From assembly GCA_029945375.1 (NCBI GenBank), contig CM057058.1, positions 3,844,001-3,908,000 on the forward strand: DNA of 64,000 bases. Direction: 5' to 3'. This stretch comes from Agaricus subrufescens. Its lineage: Eukaryota > Basidiomycota > Agaricomycetes > Agaricales > Agaricaceae. The stretch's first letter is position 1; each line of letters begins with the position of its first letter. The notes beneath the pieces are model-generated. The model had not been told where the DNA came from. It was given only the letters and a program-made list of their open reading frames with translations, and searched no databases. Shown in pieces: positions 1 through 10,373 of the stretch. A program made the position numbers and the translations under genes.

Positions 1-218
1 ACGGTGATCCAGAAGTCGTGTTCGCATGGGGTGTTGGGCTCCGGTCTGAAGTTGTTAAGGATCTGAACTTTAGGCGGGATGGGGCTGCTGTAGCAGGGAG
101 CCTTCCTCTTCCGGCTCATGGGCGTCGGTGTTTTGGGCAGAGGGGATGAGATGAGGGTGTTCGGTTTCTCCACAGAGGGGGGTATGCTGCCGTTGGAGGA
201 TGGCATCTCAGTTGACAT
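1..218 (-). CDS. 5' part of an unknown ORF leaving the window
   Basis: An ATG at 218 on the minus strand opens 72 codons without a stop and runs off the left edge. The protein start is Ser/Pro/Thr-rich with a short basic patch (MSRKRKAP at about residues 34-41), then a region with FRPEPNTPCEHDFWIT near the edge. I do not recognise it. Position and composition would fit a LINE ORF1 or a small nuclear protein, but nothing in the visible part decides this. The GC-rich stretch at 540-680 would lie upstream of it. The whole ORF would need the neighbouring sequence. Confidence 0.35.
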   Translation of the reverse strand, partial: MSTEMPSSNGSIPPSVEKPNTLISSPLPKTPTPMSRKRKAPCYSSPIPPKVQILNNFRPEPNTPCEHDFWIT

Positions 219-539
219 GCGGTGTTGTAGATGTATCTTTCCTCACAACTTTTGGTTTTATACCTTTGGGCTCCATGTTACCCATGTCGCTCTGGCCCTG
301 CACCTATTAGGTTCGCAGCTTTGCTTGGGTCCCTGCTAGACAGGGGACTCACATTTGGAGTCGGCGAGGACCTCGTCTGGGTATACTCGCTGCAGCTACC
401 TCTGGGCGGAGGGCTGCTCACCTGACCACGTGGTGGTTCAGGTCCAAGAGCCAGTGTATAGTGGTTCAATTCAAGTCGTACTCGTGTCATTAGGGCGAAG
501 TTACCCACCTAAATTACATTTGTGGACTAGGATGGGGGC

Positions 540-680
540 TGGACGCAGGCCAGGGACCAACGCGGACTGGGCGCGGGACTCTCTTGCTAACGCGGGCTGC
601 CTGTGGACTTTCCCTGCCCACGCGGACTATATTGGTGGACGCGGGCAATCACGCGGGAAATAGGCCCGCAGCGGGCTCCT
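540..680. repeat. GC-rich degenerate short repeats
   Basis: A word close to acgcggact or acgcgggc recurs at least six times at irregular spacing, alternating with gtggact. It is CpG-rich, unlike the AT-rich sequence that starts near 690, so an abrupt composition boundary lies here. It could be a decayed minisatellite or the 5' untranslated end of an element oriented to the left. Confidence 0.4.
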
Positions 681-689
681 CGTTTTTCT

Positions 690-926
690 GGTAGCCCAGT
701 GCATAGCAAGCATTTGATGAGAAATTATTAGACAATTCAGGAACCACGAGCTGACATTGTGAAAGGACAGGCCAATAGGTTCTTTGTGTTTCTGGACATG
801 TTCTCTGTAGGTATGCATGGTCTGAGGCAGTGAAATACTCACGAGCACGTAGAACCAGACATTTGACATCTGTCGTTGACATCGTGTGAGCGGCATCCTG
901 TTGTAATCCAAGCAATGATGTCACCC
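690..926 (-). pseudogene. Possible spliced gene fragment, unknown
   Basis: On the minus strand, exon sequence at 843-926 (reading DAAHTMSTTDVKCLVLRA) joins in frame to exon sequence from 804 downward (EHVQKHKEPIGLSFHNVSS) if a 38-bp GTGAGT...CTACAG intron at 805-842 is removed. Both sides are open and the splice signals are good, but the intron is short and the fragment ends at the composition change near 690. No family is recognised. It may be the remnant of a gene cut by an insertion on its 3' side. Confidence 0.3.
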
Positions 927-1203
927 TACAAATCAATGTAAAACAAAAAACTAAGAAACAAAAGAAAAACTACATACATATCACCAAAATCCCTCGGAGC
1001 ATGAAGATCACCAGCCGAAGCGACACCTCCCCGCAATTCCAGCCCTGAAATTGTTGAAAATCGTGATCGATCCATTAGTACACTAAATCACATGACATTA
1101 AAGGTTCAACTTTTGTACCCGAACACTTCTGTTGCTTCTATCTTCCTTTGCCTGCACTTCTGTCGCTTCTATTCTCCCCTGCCTACGTTGCCTTGTTATC
1201 ACT

Positions 1204-2568
1204 ATGACTAGAATCATTACCAGTGATGGAAAGAACAAACGATTGCGCAGCCGCACCAAGAAAAAACAGTTGGGGCAAGAGGAGAGGCATAGGGCGGAAA
1301 TGTCATTTGCCCTTAGGAGGAGGGCAGAATATATGAAAGAAAACTCACAGTAAGCTGTCCCTCCGTTATCTGACAACTGTATAACTGAATACTTTGTAGT
1401 CTTGTAAAGAATGAACTCACTGGCGCTACCAGGAGGCCCAGGAAAACAGAGGCTGAGGACAAAAGCCTCATGGTAAAGGTTCTCTACCAGGCAATAAACA
1501 ATAGAAGTGAGTTTTTTTAAAACTACTGGTCCTATAAAATAATCAATCATTCTCATTAATCTTATACACAGTACTTATAGATATTGATATTTTATCAATA
1601 TTGCCTCATTCTATGATACCTGCTACTATGAGGGTAGGGAAACTAACTGAACCTGCCATTATTGTTGATGGCCTTGGGCGGATTCTGGTCTGGTATTTGC
1701 CAGGAATTGTTTCAAAAGTACACCAGGTGAGTTATTGATTTGATTGTCATGGTATATGTATTTATTCCTTTCAATATCTGTAGGATGAACTTCTTAAGGC
1801 TACTGAAAAACTCCATCCCATGATGGTGAAGTCAATCTCTGGTTCTAATTGGAGAACCAATCCAGCCTCTTTTAGAGATACTGGGCCTGGTGCATCATTA
1901 GTGAAGGGGACAGAGACATTTTCTCCAGGATGGTATGCTAAGGGTCATGGGGTATGTTTTTTACTATCTATTACATCCTGAATACTAAATCTACTACTAC
2001 CTTTTAGAATGATCCTAATGCAAATATTAATGCATCTATTTCTATGCGGAAGAACACGGATTCTGGGGTAAGGGAGTGGTTAGAAGAAATAGGTCCCACT
2101 CAAATATTCCTAAACCACCTTCTTTCAATGACACATCCATCCCTTTATAGAGCAGCCAATCTAGCTCTTTCAAAACTGCAGAGCAATCCAAGGACTGAGG
2201 ATTTTGCTAAGCCCTGGACTTCTGTTTTTTCTGGGATAACTTCTATTACAAATAGAGTTACTCCTCCACACAAGGATAAGCTAGGTGATGTGTCCTGGTA
2301 TGATCAAGTTCTAACTCTGGGGAGTTATGAAACTGCAAGTCTGGAGCTTCCAGACTTAGGTTGTATACTCCAGTACAATCCTGGGACAGTTATTCAATTT
2401 TGTGGTAATCTATTGACCCACTCAGTTTCTGGTTGGGACAGTGGGTATAGAGTATGTTATGCATCTTTTTTCAGAAAAGATGTCATTAGGAGGCTGGGGA
2501 TAGAGTTGCCTACTTGGTCCACAGAGGATGATTTAAAAGAGTTGGGGATAGAATTCTCTAAGAACTAA
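1204..2568 (+). CDS. TET/JBP-type 2-oxoglutarate/Fe(II) dioxygenase, 5 exons
   Basis: Exons 1204-1349, 1400-1506, 1581-1726, 1784-1951 and 2008-2568 join in one frame to 375 residues. All four introns are GT-AG (50, 74, 57 and 56 bp). The first 60 residues are strongly basic. The C-terminal half carries the double-stranded beta-helix iron motif: HKD (H277, D279) after NRVTPP, the distal histidine in LLTHSV (H327) and the 2-oxoglutarate arginine in GYRVCYASF (R337). The N-terminal part has the GRILVWYLPGI and NWRTNPASF stretches I associate with the Agaricomycete TET/JBP expansion, which is often tied to KDZ transposons. Known family members oxidise 5-methylcytosine in DNA; that activity is inferred here. 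There are no stops or frameshifts, so it is probably functional. I chose ATG 1204 because the frame has no earlier ATG. No KDZ transposase is visible in the window. Confidence 0.85.
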
Positions 2569-2768
2569 TAGATTTTAAAATAGGGTTCTTAAATATTTTT
2601 GCCAATTATCATTCCCTCTAATAGAAAACAGAGTCAGTGTTACAACATTTAAATATCTATTACTGAGGGAGGAATGAGTGACTGAGTAGAGAAAGGTCTT
2701 TGACCCAAGGGTTACAAGTCACAGGTTACATTCCTTTCTCTCCTCCTTCAACCTTGCCTTGGAGTCTT
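2569..2768. other. AT-rich gap between dioxygenase gene and LINE
   Basis: About 200 bases with no ORF or repeat that I can support. It presumably contains the 3' untranslated region of the dioxygenase gene. It ends at the first copy of the LINE target duplication. Confidence 0.5.
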
Positions 2769-2784
2769 GATCCTCAATCCCTAG
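2769..2784. repeat. Target-site duplication of LINE-1, left copy
   Basis: The 16-bp word gatcctcaatccctag occurs here and again at 3614-3629, directly after the poly(A) tail. Confidence 0.93.
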
Positions 2785-3613
2785 ATCAACGAGCCCCGCA
2801 TGTGTGCGAGGGCCACGAGACTCATCCTGAACCACGGGCCTACTGCCGAGTACAGGATTCGTTTTAAAGTGGGCGATTCTATCACCGCCTACTGCCACTA
2901 TTGCTGGTCTGGTGCAAACCAGACCCGTGATCATTTACTTAACGAGTGCAAAGCGCTCGTGCGGGCCAGATGTCAAGAGCGGTTTATGACCCTCACGGAG
3001 GTCCTTGTCTACCTCGAGGATAATCCATGGATATATTTGTTCGAGGAGCCGCCGGAAGAGATTCATGTGCGGTTTTCACCTGAGTAGGAGAGTGGCTTTT
3101 CGGGACACACTGGGTTGGGGTCCCTCTGGAAGGGTGAGTGTTGTAGTTCCGGGTTCTGCTGTCTCTGGGGTCTCGATGGGTGACTGGGGTCTGGGGGCGG
3201 TGTCTCGTCGATGCTGCTGGGTTAAGCTGGGTACTCCCCACCGGGCTTCTGGCGGATAGAACAACTGACACTTATGGGGGGTGAAACCCCGGGACTTCGG
3301 GATGATATTCCCTTAGTGGTCTTAGAGGGCGGGCGAAGGGGCGAGACCTTGCCTGGAAAGAGGCCTGGTCTGGTGTTTAAGTTCTGATGGGCGTGTCTCT
3401 GTCTCGATCTGGGGAAGGAATACCGACCTCATTTTCCTTGCGACCTGCTGGAGCCCTGCCATGGAGGATGCATAGTTTGAGCTGGAAGGCGGCATGACGT
3501 CTTGGGTTTAGGATTTCTCTCTTTCTCCTTAAATAATTCTATTGCATGTATGTAGTAGGACCGGACTGCGATCGGGCGCCAGTATATAAATCATTTGATT
3601 TAAAAAAAAAAAA
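2785..3613 (+). mobile_element. 5'-truncated Tad-like LINE (LINE-1)
   Basis: An 829-bp insertion bounded by perfect 16-bp duplications, ending in a 12-A tail at 3602-3613. It contains only the last part of ORF2 and about 520 bp of 3' untranslated sequence. The last bases before the tail (gcgatcgggcg, then an ATAAA-rich stretch and tttgat) match the 3' end of the second LINE at 58799-60401, so both belong to one family. Severe 5' truncation with a target duplication and poly(A) is the hallmark of target-primed reverse transcription. Confidence 0.93.
2800..3087 (+). pseudogene. LINE ORF2 C-terminal end
   Basis: 95 residues, stop at 3085-3087. The cysteine/histidine motif of fungal LINE ORF2 C-termini is visible: CHYC, then TRDHLLNEC about 12 residues later. 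After it comes TLTEVLVYLEDNPW, which parallels YTRIEDVILFLIDNPK in the second LINE of this window. Endonuclease, reverse transcriptase and RNase H domains are missing because of the 5' truncation, so this piece cannot be active. Confidence 0.85.
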
Positions 3614-3629
3614 GATCCTCAATCCCTAG
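3614..3629. repeat. Target-site duplication of LINE-1, right copy
   Basis: Exact 16-bp copy of 2769-2784, next to the poly(A) tail. Confidence 0.93.
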
Positions 3630-3630
3630 T

Positions 3631-3851
3631 TGAAGAGACTAGATTGGTGTAAATGTGGAAAGATAAAATATAAAAATATAAAATCAAATGTGAATGCAAC
3701 CCTTTGAAATACTGTACACCAAGTCTTGAGTGTGGTTTGTGGGGAGAATAAGTCAGAAAGAAAGTGAAAGTAATAGTCTCAATTAAGTTTTAAATAAAAA
3801 TAGGGGTAGAATAGAAATGTGAAACAAGTCTCAACTGAATAGAGACCTCTT
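3631..3851 (-). mobile_element. LTR fragment of the Gypsy-1 family, reversed
   Basis: This is the reverse complement of the 3' end of the Gypsy-1 LTR (compare 39225-39438 and 17244-17446). It starts at the LTR terminus tgaagagactagattgg and runs to the agagacctctt point. It is cut at 3851 by the outer LTR of Gypsy-3. Many CG positions of the homologous LTRs are TG or CA here, so it is an old copy. Confidence 0.85.
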
Positions 3852-4147
3852 TGTTATGACCTTATAGTGATTAGCTCAGGTTGCAACTTAAGGCAAAGAC
3901 TTGAGGGCGATAAGGGAATATAGCAGGTTGGTAAAGTGTAAAGACATACAGAGTATAACTACACTACTTATAGAAGAGTTGATCACCTAATAATAGAAAT
4001 GGAAAGTTGGGCTGAGTAAGTGTACCCGAGGTGTCTGACTAATGGTGGGAACAGTGCTGAGTAAACATGGGAGACAAGTACACAGATAAGGAAGTGGTAG
4101 CATATGGTCCTGGGTCAGGGGGACGATAACAGAAATAGATCGTAACA
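3852..4147 (-). mobile_element. 3' LTR of Gypsy-3
   Basis: A 296-bp segment that, on the minus strand, begins TGTTACGATC and ends TCATAACA, giving the TG...CA ends and a short TGTTA/TAACA inverted terminus. It is preceded on that strand by a purine-rich run (acagagggtga). It lies immediately downstream of the Gypsy-3 coding region. No second copy is in the window to confirm its limits, so the boundaries rest on the termini and on the junction with the older LTR fragment at 3851/3852. Confidence 0.65.
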
Positions 4148-4192
4148 TCACCCTCTGTTCAGGCTTCGAGTAGTGAGAAGCATCAATCAGTG

Positions 4193-5612
4193 AGATTGAT
4201 GGACAATTTGGCCTTCTTGTCAGATATCATCCATTTATTGGTTTTCTCGTTGAAACCAATGAAGTGAGGAGCATTGTCATTGCCTGCCTTGATGAAGCGA
4301 AGTTGCTTGCCTCTGTATTTGTCCTCTGTTCTGAAGTTCATCAACAGGGCGGATAAGATGACTGCCCAATAGGCGGGTCAGTGTTCAATTTCTCCAGGAT
4401 GCGCAAAGGTATAGTTGAAGGGGAGGGAGAATTCAACTGGTTTAGGGAAAGGGGGAATACCTTGGAGGTATGTTTTCAATTTAATCATTTCGTCTAAGAT
4501 GTTGGGTTTGCAAATGTTGCTAACTTTAACTTGTTTGGTTGGTGCTGGGGGACGGTTTTCCTTGTCAGGGTCTTTGTCTATGCAATCATGCATGACAGTG
4601 GTGTAGTTGGGGATGGGAAGTGGTTCTTCGGGTTCTTTGGGTGGATCGGGGGTGGCAGGTCTGGTAGGGGCAAACTTCTGATAGGTTTTGATCATTCGTT
4701 TGGCGGCATTTCGGGTTTGTTCATTTCCCACATTGGGAAGGGTGCTGAGATGATTGATGATGCCGACACAGATTTGGTGAGCACAATATTTGACATTCAT
4801 GGGGATGATGTGTCCGAGGTTCTTCAATATAGTACCAAATTCCTTGTGGAGTTCATCATCGTGTCCTACAACAGTGCGGATGGGTTGGACAGCGTTAAGA
4901 CAAGTGGTGTGAATGTTGGTGGCGGTTTCATGCAGGTTTCTTCCTAGGTTTCAGACATATCCAAGAGAGTGTAGGAGTTGGAGGAGATGAGTGCGGTGTT
5001 CGTTGATGTTGTAGACGGAGGTGAGATAGTCCTCGTGAGGGCGTTGATCAAAGAGGGCGTGGATGTGTGGTGGGAGGGAAGAGTCCATAACTAAAGCTTC
5101 AAGGAGGGGAATGTACTTTGAGTAGGAAATGGTGGGGAGATTTTGATAGCAAAAAGGAGACAAACAGTTTGATTTTATATTATTTCCTCCTCCCTATTAG
5201 GCAATGCCTACTGTTGCTAGTTGTTTTCATTGGCCGGTGCTTCCCATCCGCTCTCCCATGTTCCGTTTGCGGCCCATCCATGGGCATTCGGGTTTATCTC
5301 CTCGGTGAGATCTTTCAATTCCTCTTCCATCATCTGTAGCTTTCTCATGATCTTCTTGATCAACTGCCTCTCTTTCCTCATAACTTTTACCATGTGATCC
5401 TTCTCCTGCTGGGTCAGGGCTTCTACCCCTTTTGGTCAATTGTAGATGAGTGGGACATAGGTGTGAGCATATCTGTTGTCTACGTCTGTCACTGCGCTGT
5501 AGATCTCGATGAGCTCTCGTTTGGCAGAGCTCTGGAAAGAGTTGATGATGAGGTTATGGTAAGCCTCTTGCTCAGGGGTGATGGTGGTGGTTTCAGCGGT
5601 GTTCTGGGTGCT
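4193..5612 (-). pseudogene. Extra sense-strand ORF(s) downstream of Gypsy-3 pol, unknown
   Basis: After the pol stop, an ATG at 5612 opens a reading frame for a Thr/Glu-rich helix-prone protein (MSTQNTAETT...), interrupted by a TGA at about 5433. The next segment runs from 5163 to 4951, then after one TGA to 4378, then after another TGA to a TGA near 4193. The last three pieces share one frame. The product includes a Pro/Glu/Lys-rich linker (PDPPKEPEEPLP) and ends near KTNKWMISDKKAK. I recognise no family and see no membrane segment, so nothing suggests an envelope gene. The two TGAs can be read as decayed CGA. An intron may join the 5612 part to the 5163 part (region 5120-5215), but I could not fix its borders. 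Confidence 0.5.
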
Positions 5613-5680
5613 CATGATGTCTTCTTCGAACCAATAGACGATGCTATACCGGTGGTTGGGCTGTGGGTTTTCTTTTTATG

Positions 5681-8304
5681 TCATAGAAGGTTGTTATGTT
5701 TCCTATATTTGGACAGGAGATCCTGTATGTTCTCAAGGTCAGTTGCTGATTGCCACGTATCCTCGGAGTTGTCGTATCCTTTCCAGTGTACCAGGTATTG
5801 AGTTCCTTGGCCTTTCGTCCTATGTCCGTGGATTTCCTCTACTTTGTATTCTTCCTCATTATTAATAATGTCTGGTGGGGGTGGAGGTGGAGTCTTTTGA
5901 CAGTTGAATTTGGGTTCATTGAATTTGGTGAGAAGTGAGGAGTGGAAAATGTCATGTATGGCCCAGGTTTCAGGTAATTTTAGGTGGAAAGATGTCTTGC
6001 CAATGGGTTCCAAAAATTCGAAGGGTCCATATCGCTTGTTATCAAATTTTCCCAAAGGGCGGTTTGATTGTACATTTGTTGCTTCTAGGAAGACAAAGTC
6101 TCCATTGAATAAGGGATTCTTTTGCTGCTTCAGATTCCTGCATTCAGACATGGTGGAATTGTATTCTTCTAGTGCTGCTCGTGCTTCGTTTCGGGTTTTG
6201 GCTAATTCCGAGGTGAAATCATTGACCAGGGGGTTGTCCGAGTTAACGGTTAGATTTCCTTTCCAAGGGTGGATTCCATATGTGAGGAAGAACAGGGTTT
6301 GTTTAGTTGCGGCGTGGGTTTTGTCGTTATATTGGAATTCAGTGGTGGGAAGCCATTTTGCCCAATTGTTTTGTTTGTAATTGACAAAGCTTCGCAGATA
6401 AGATTCCACTTCTTGGTTAATCCTTTCGGTTTGTCTGTCAGTTTGGGGGTGGTAGGCAGTGGACAGGTTCCTTTTGATTCCTAGGGCGTAGCATAGTTCT
6501 TTCATGAATTTGGAAGCAAACTGAGGTCCTCTGTTGCTAATGATGCACTTTGGAATTCCATGTATGTGCCAGATGTCTTTCTTGTAGATTTTGGCTAGTT
6601 GTTTTGACATGAGAGAGGTTTCGGTGGGGATGAGGTGGATCATTTTAGAGAAGCAATCAACTATCACAAGTATGGCATCGTGGTCCTCGGATTTAGGTAG
6701 GGGTCCTATCATGTCTATGGATATTTCTTGCCATGGTGCTTCAGGGATTGGTAATGGTTTTAGGGACGTGTGACCAGGTTGTTGGTTAATCTTGTTCTTC
6801 TGGCATTCAGTACATCCTTTTACAAATCTTTTGATGTCCGTTTTGATTGTGGGCCACCAGAAGGTTCGTTTTATGAGTTCGAGCATGTGGTAAGATCTGG
6901 GATGTCCAATGTCAGGTGGATTGTGGTGGTCCAGGAGTATAGATTCTTGGAGTCTGGGTTCGTCTGGTACATAGATTTTTCCGTTTCGATAGGTGACGCC
7001 ATTTTCTTCCCAGAATTGGTCGGGTCTTTTGTTTCTTTCTTGAGTAACGCGGTGTTCTTGATGAGTGGAGTTTCTGATCTGTTTTAGGGTATCTGGGGCT
7101 GTGGAGATGGAGAAGTTTCGGTTCAGGAGCATGGTGGTTTCTAGTGAGGTGGGGATCTCCGATAGGGTTCATAGGATTATGCGGTCTTTGAACATCTTGG
7201 TTTGGGTTTCTTCTTCAGGGGATTCATGTCAGAAGAGTCTGGATAGAATATTGGCCTTGACGTTTGTTTTGCCGGGGATGTGTCGGAGCAAGTAATTGTA
7301 TTCTTGGAGCATGAGATACCATCTGGCTTGGTGGGCGTTTAGCTTTTGTGGTTCATGGAAGTATTTGAGGTTTTTGTGATCAGTCCAGATTTCAAATTGG
7401 TGTTTGGCGTCTAGTAGGTAGTGTCTCCAATTCTTGATTGCTTTGACAATGGCGAGGAGTTCTTTGTCGTAGATTCTGTAGTTCTTTTCCGTGTCAGTGA
7501 GGGCCTTGGACATGAAGGCAACTGGGTGCCATTTTCCTTCTTGTTCTTGAGATAGAACTGCTCCAATTCCTATGTTAGATGCATCAGTTTTGAGTCTGAA
7601 TTTTCCTTCATTATCAGGTAGAGCTAGGACTGGTTCATTGGTGATGGCGGTCTTGATGGCTTCAAAGGCGTTTTGTTCTTAGGTGGTCCATTTCCAGGGT
7701 TTTGGTACCTTACCTCCCTTCAAGGCATTGAGCGGTGCAGCGAGAGTGCTAAAGTCCTGAATGAAACATTGGTAGAAGTTCGCAAATCCTATGAACTGTT
7801 TGATGTCCTTTACGCAAGTCAGTGTTTTCCAGCTTTGAACTGATTCAACTTTTTCGGTTTCCATGCTTGCTTGGCCATCACTGATGACCATTCCGAGCAT
7901 TGAGATTCGGGTTGCATTGAATTCGCATTTGGTTTGTTTGAAACACAGGTTGTTCTTGTCTGCTATTTTTAGGAAACGTAAGGTCTGTTCTTCTAGTTCT
8001 GTCAAGGAGTTGGCAGGGATGGCAAAATCGTCTATGTAGTTGACTAGTGAGCCATCTTGGATCATTTCTCGGAAGATGGTGGTCATCCAGCGAGAGAAGG
8101 TAGCTGGTGAGTTGCACATTCCAAAGAACATTACCATAGGTTTGAAGAGTCTGCAATTAGTGAGGATGGCGCCTTTCCATTTGTCTCCTTCCTTGATTCA
8201 TACGTTGTTGTAACCCCAGATGATGTCAAGCTTGTTAAAATATTTGGTGTGTTTCAGTTTTCTGATGACTTCACTGATCAGTGGTAGGGGGGTTTTATCC
8301 TTGA
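5681..8304 (-). pseudogene. pol: Gypsy-3 pol (RT, RNase H, integrase, chromodomain)
   Basis: Minus strand. Reverse transcriptase enters at IKDKTPLPLISEV (near 8300), with the catalytic YIDD in LVNYIDDFAI and the FANFYQCFIQDF thumb. RNase H follows (DKELLAIVKAI and TDHKNLKYF, 7513-7229). Integrase lies in 7132-5681, with the HHCC zinc finger (CTECQKNK), a DDE core (IDMIGPLP, then TERINQEVE) and, at the end, a chromodomain (VEEIHGHR...YLVHWKGYDNSEDTW), which is known to steer chromoviruses to heterochromatin. Stops occur near 7679 (TAA), 7229 and 7170 (TGA), and the frame changes between segments. The 5' end is missing. Confidence 0.85.
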
Positions 8305-8660
8305 TGGTTAAAGTTATAACAAGCTCAGTGAGAAGAAAACAATGTGTCCACTGTATTAATACCTAAAGTTATAACAAGCTAACTGAATGTAAGTACAGTG
8401 TGTGGTAGATAAAGGATCAACATACCTCAGTGAGACGAAAACAATATGTCCACTGAGGTTACAAATAGAGTTCTGCATAGATATACGACGGCAAGTCCTG
8501 CCAGGAAGAACTGTACAGTATCAAATAGAAATGTGTATAGATATACGAATTTAAGTTTGAAATAGGAGAGGTCGTTCAAAGATAAGAATATAGAAATGCA
8601 GATATGTTAAAAATAGAAATAGTATGTTCAGACGAACCTGATGTTAAAGCCTGTTCAACA
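8305..8660 (-). mobile_element. 3' LTR of Copia-3
   Basis: On the minus strand it starts TGTTGAACAGG at 8660, right after a purine run (gcagggggag), the expected polypurine tract. The far end near 8305 is less sure. It contains an imperfect internal duplication: aaagttataacaagct occurs at about 8310 and 8364, and cagtgaga.gaaaacaat.tgtccactg at about 8328 and 8424. Confidence 0.6.
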
Positions 8661-10373
8661 CTCCCCCTGCTTCAACATTTGGGACAGCTTCAACAACCCC
8701 ATACCTTTGCAGCACCTTTGTACAGCATCTTTAGGAAGCAGTTTAGTGAGCAGATCCGCAATATTTTCATCGGTTGGGATGTAAGTGAATCCCACCTCTC
8801 CGGAGGTAACCTTCTCCTTCGTAAAATGATATTTGACGTCGATATGCTTTGTTTGGCTGTGATTTTTGTAGTTCTCCAAGTTGGCTATAGCTCCAGTATT
8901 GTTGGCAAAAATGTTAACAGGGGTCTTCTGTTTGAGGCCTACTTTGCTCATGAACTTGCTGATCCAAACCGCTTGTTGTATGGCACGGGTGAAGGCGGTA
9001 TACTCTGCTTCAACAGTCGAGAGTGTGATGGTTGGCTGAAGTTTACTGATCCATGATACCAGTCCTCCCCCTACATAGAATATATGCCCTTCAGTTGATC
9101 TCCGCCCATCAATGTCTCCAGCAAAATTGGAATCTACGTAACCAAATGGTTGTAGATTGGAATTCCGGCTGTACAATATTCTATAATCAAGCGTGCCTTT
9201 CAGATATCCTAATACATGCTTCATCACATTCCAATGTGCGCGCCCAGGATTGTTGGCAAATCAAGATAGTAAGTTGACTGCGAACAAAAGATCAGGTCTG
9301 GTGGCAACCTGTAGCCACATCAGCGACCCTAAAGCCTCTCTGTATGGCACATCCCTCATATCCTGAATCTCCTCCTTGAGTTTTGGTGAGTCTTCAATTG
9401 ATAGGACCAAACCTGCGGGAAGTGGTGTTGCGTGTGGTTTTGCATCAGACATGTTGAATCGTTCGAGGACTCTCTCGCTATATGCTTGCTGGGATAATGT
9501 TATGCTGCCAGTTTTCGCATCTTTGTCAATTTTCATTCCAAGGATGAACTTAGCTGCCCCCAAATCCTTCAGTTCGTAACTGCTTTTCAGCTCTGATTTC
9601 GCCTTTCTCTCTCCTCTCTCTGTAGTTGAAGCACCCAGTATATTGTCTGTCCAGGTTGAGGTAAGGGTTATTTCATCCTCTTGCACATGGGATCTAACTT
9701 GAGGATTGGCCTTCGAAGTGTAGTAGTTGTATTGTTGGTATGTTTTTTCAAGTGTTAGTGCCCAGTTGTGTGCACCCTGCATGGTCCCATAAAGCATTTT
9801 GAGGAGTAACCAGACGTTATCTCCCCCTTCCTCAAAACCTGGGGGCTGCTCCATGTAAACCTTGAAGACGTTTTTGCTGTTCAGAAAGGCAGAGACGAAG
9901 TCGACTTGCCATAGACGTAGGTCCAAGGAGGCTGCAATTGCGCACACAATACGAACGGATTCCAGTCGAGCTACAGATGCATAGGTCTCGTCATAGTCTT
10001 CCCCAATAACCTGTGTGAATCCCTTTGCAACAAGATGTGCCTTCCTTCCAGAAATTCCCCCAGACTCATCGTATTTGTTCACAAAAACCCATTTCAACTT
10101 TACAATGTTCTTCTCAGATGGACGGGGGACCAAATGGTATACTTTCTTCTCCCTCATGACTTCCAGCTCTTTCAGCATCAGCTCCAACCAAATGTCTGAG
10201 CGTTGCATCACCTCGGTGTATGTCTGGGGAACCTCAAGGCTTTCCCGCATTCTCGCTGACGGCTTTGGTATCCTACGCAAACATCTTGGCAATGTAGGTT
10301 CATCTTCCATACCGCCTAAGAGATCAGCGACCTCAGTCTTGCTATCCTCAGCCGACAAGGTGATTGTGGGTGG
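8655..10373 (-). pseudogene. pol: Copia-3 pol fragment (reverse transcriptase and RNase H)
   Basis: Minus strand, two segments in one frame (10373-9261 and 9260-8655) separated by a single TGA in place of the Arg of the usual LSRF..NPGRAHW motif. The reverse transcriptase shows KLKWVFVNKYDESG, AHLVAKGFTQ and VDFVSAFLNS. The catalytic block reads TDN where Copia has VDD, consistent with one CpG to CpA change. The RNase H end shows the TKHIDVKYHF and DLLTKLLPKD signatures. The stop codon overlaps the LTR start. It is inactive by truncation, the stop and the catalytic change. Confidence 0.85.

Larger units (their letters stand above)
3852..8304 (-). mobile_element. Truncated chromodomain Gypsy element (Gypsy-3)
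   Basis: Minus-strand order: reverse transcriptase (from about 8304), RNase H, integrase, chromodomain, an extra sense ORF, LTR. Gag, protease and the 5' LTR are absent because Copia-3 sequence begins inside the reverse transcriptase near 8305. The element is decayed, with stops and frame changes. It sits in a reversed Gypsy-1-type LTR, so it inserted after that LTR. Confidence 0.85.
8305..10373 (-). mobile_element. Truncated Copia element (Copia-3)
   Basis: Holds the reverse transcriptase/RNase H half of a Copia pol and a 3' LTR, all on the minus strand. The upstream half (gag, protease, integrase, 5' LTR) is cut off at 10373/10374, where the Gypsy-1 LTR begins. It is inserted in the Gypsy-3 reverse transcriptase. 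Confidence 0.8.

Noticed and set aside
4193..5612. Envelope gene in Gypsy-3
   Set aside because: No signal peptide, hydrophobic segment or cysteine pattern of an envelope protein is visible.
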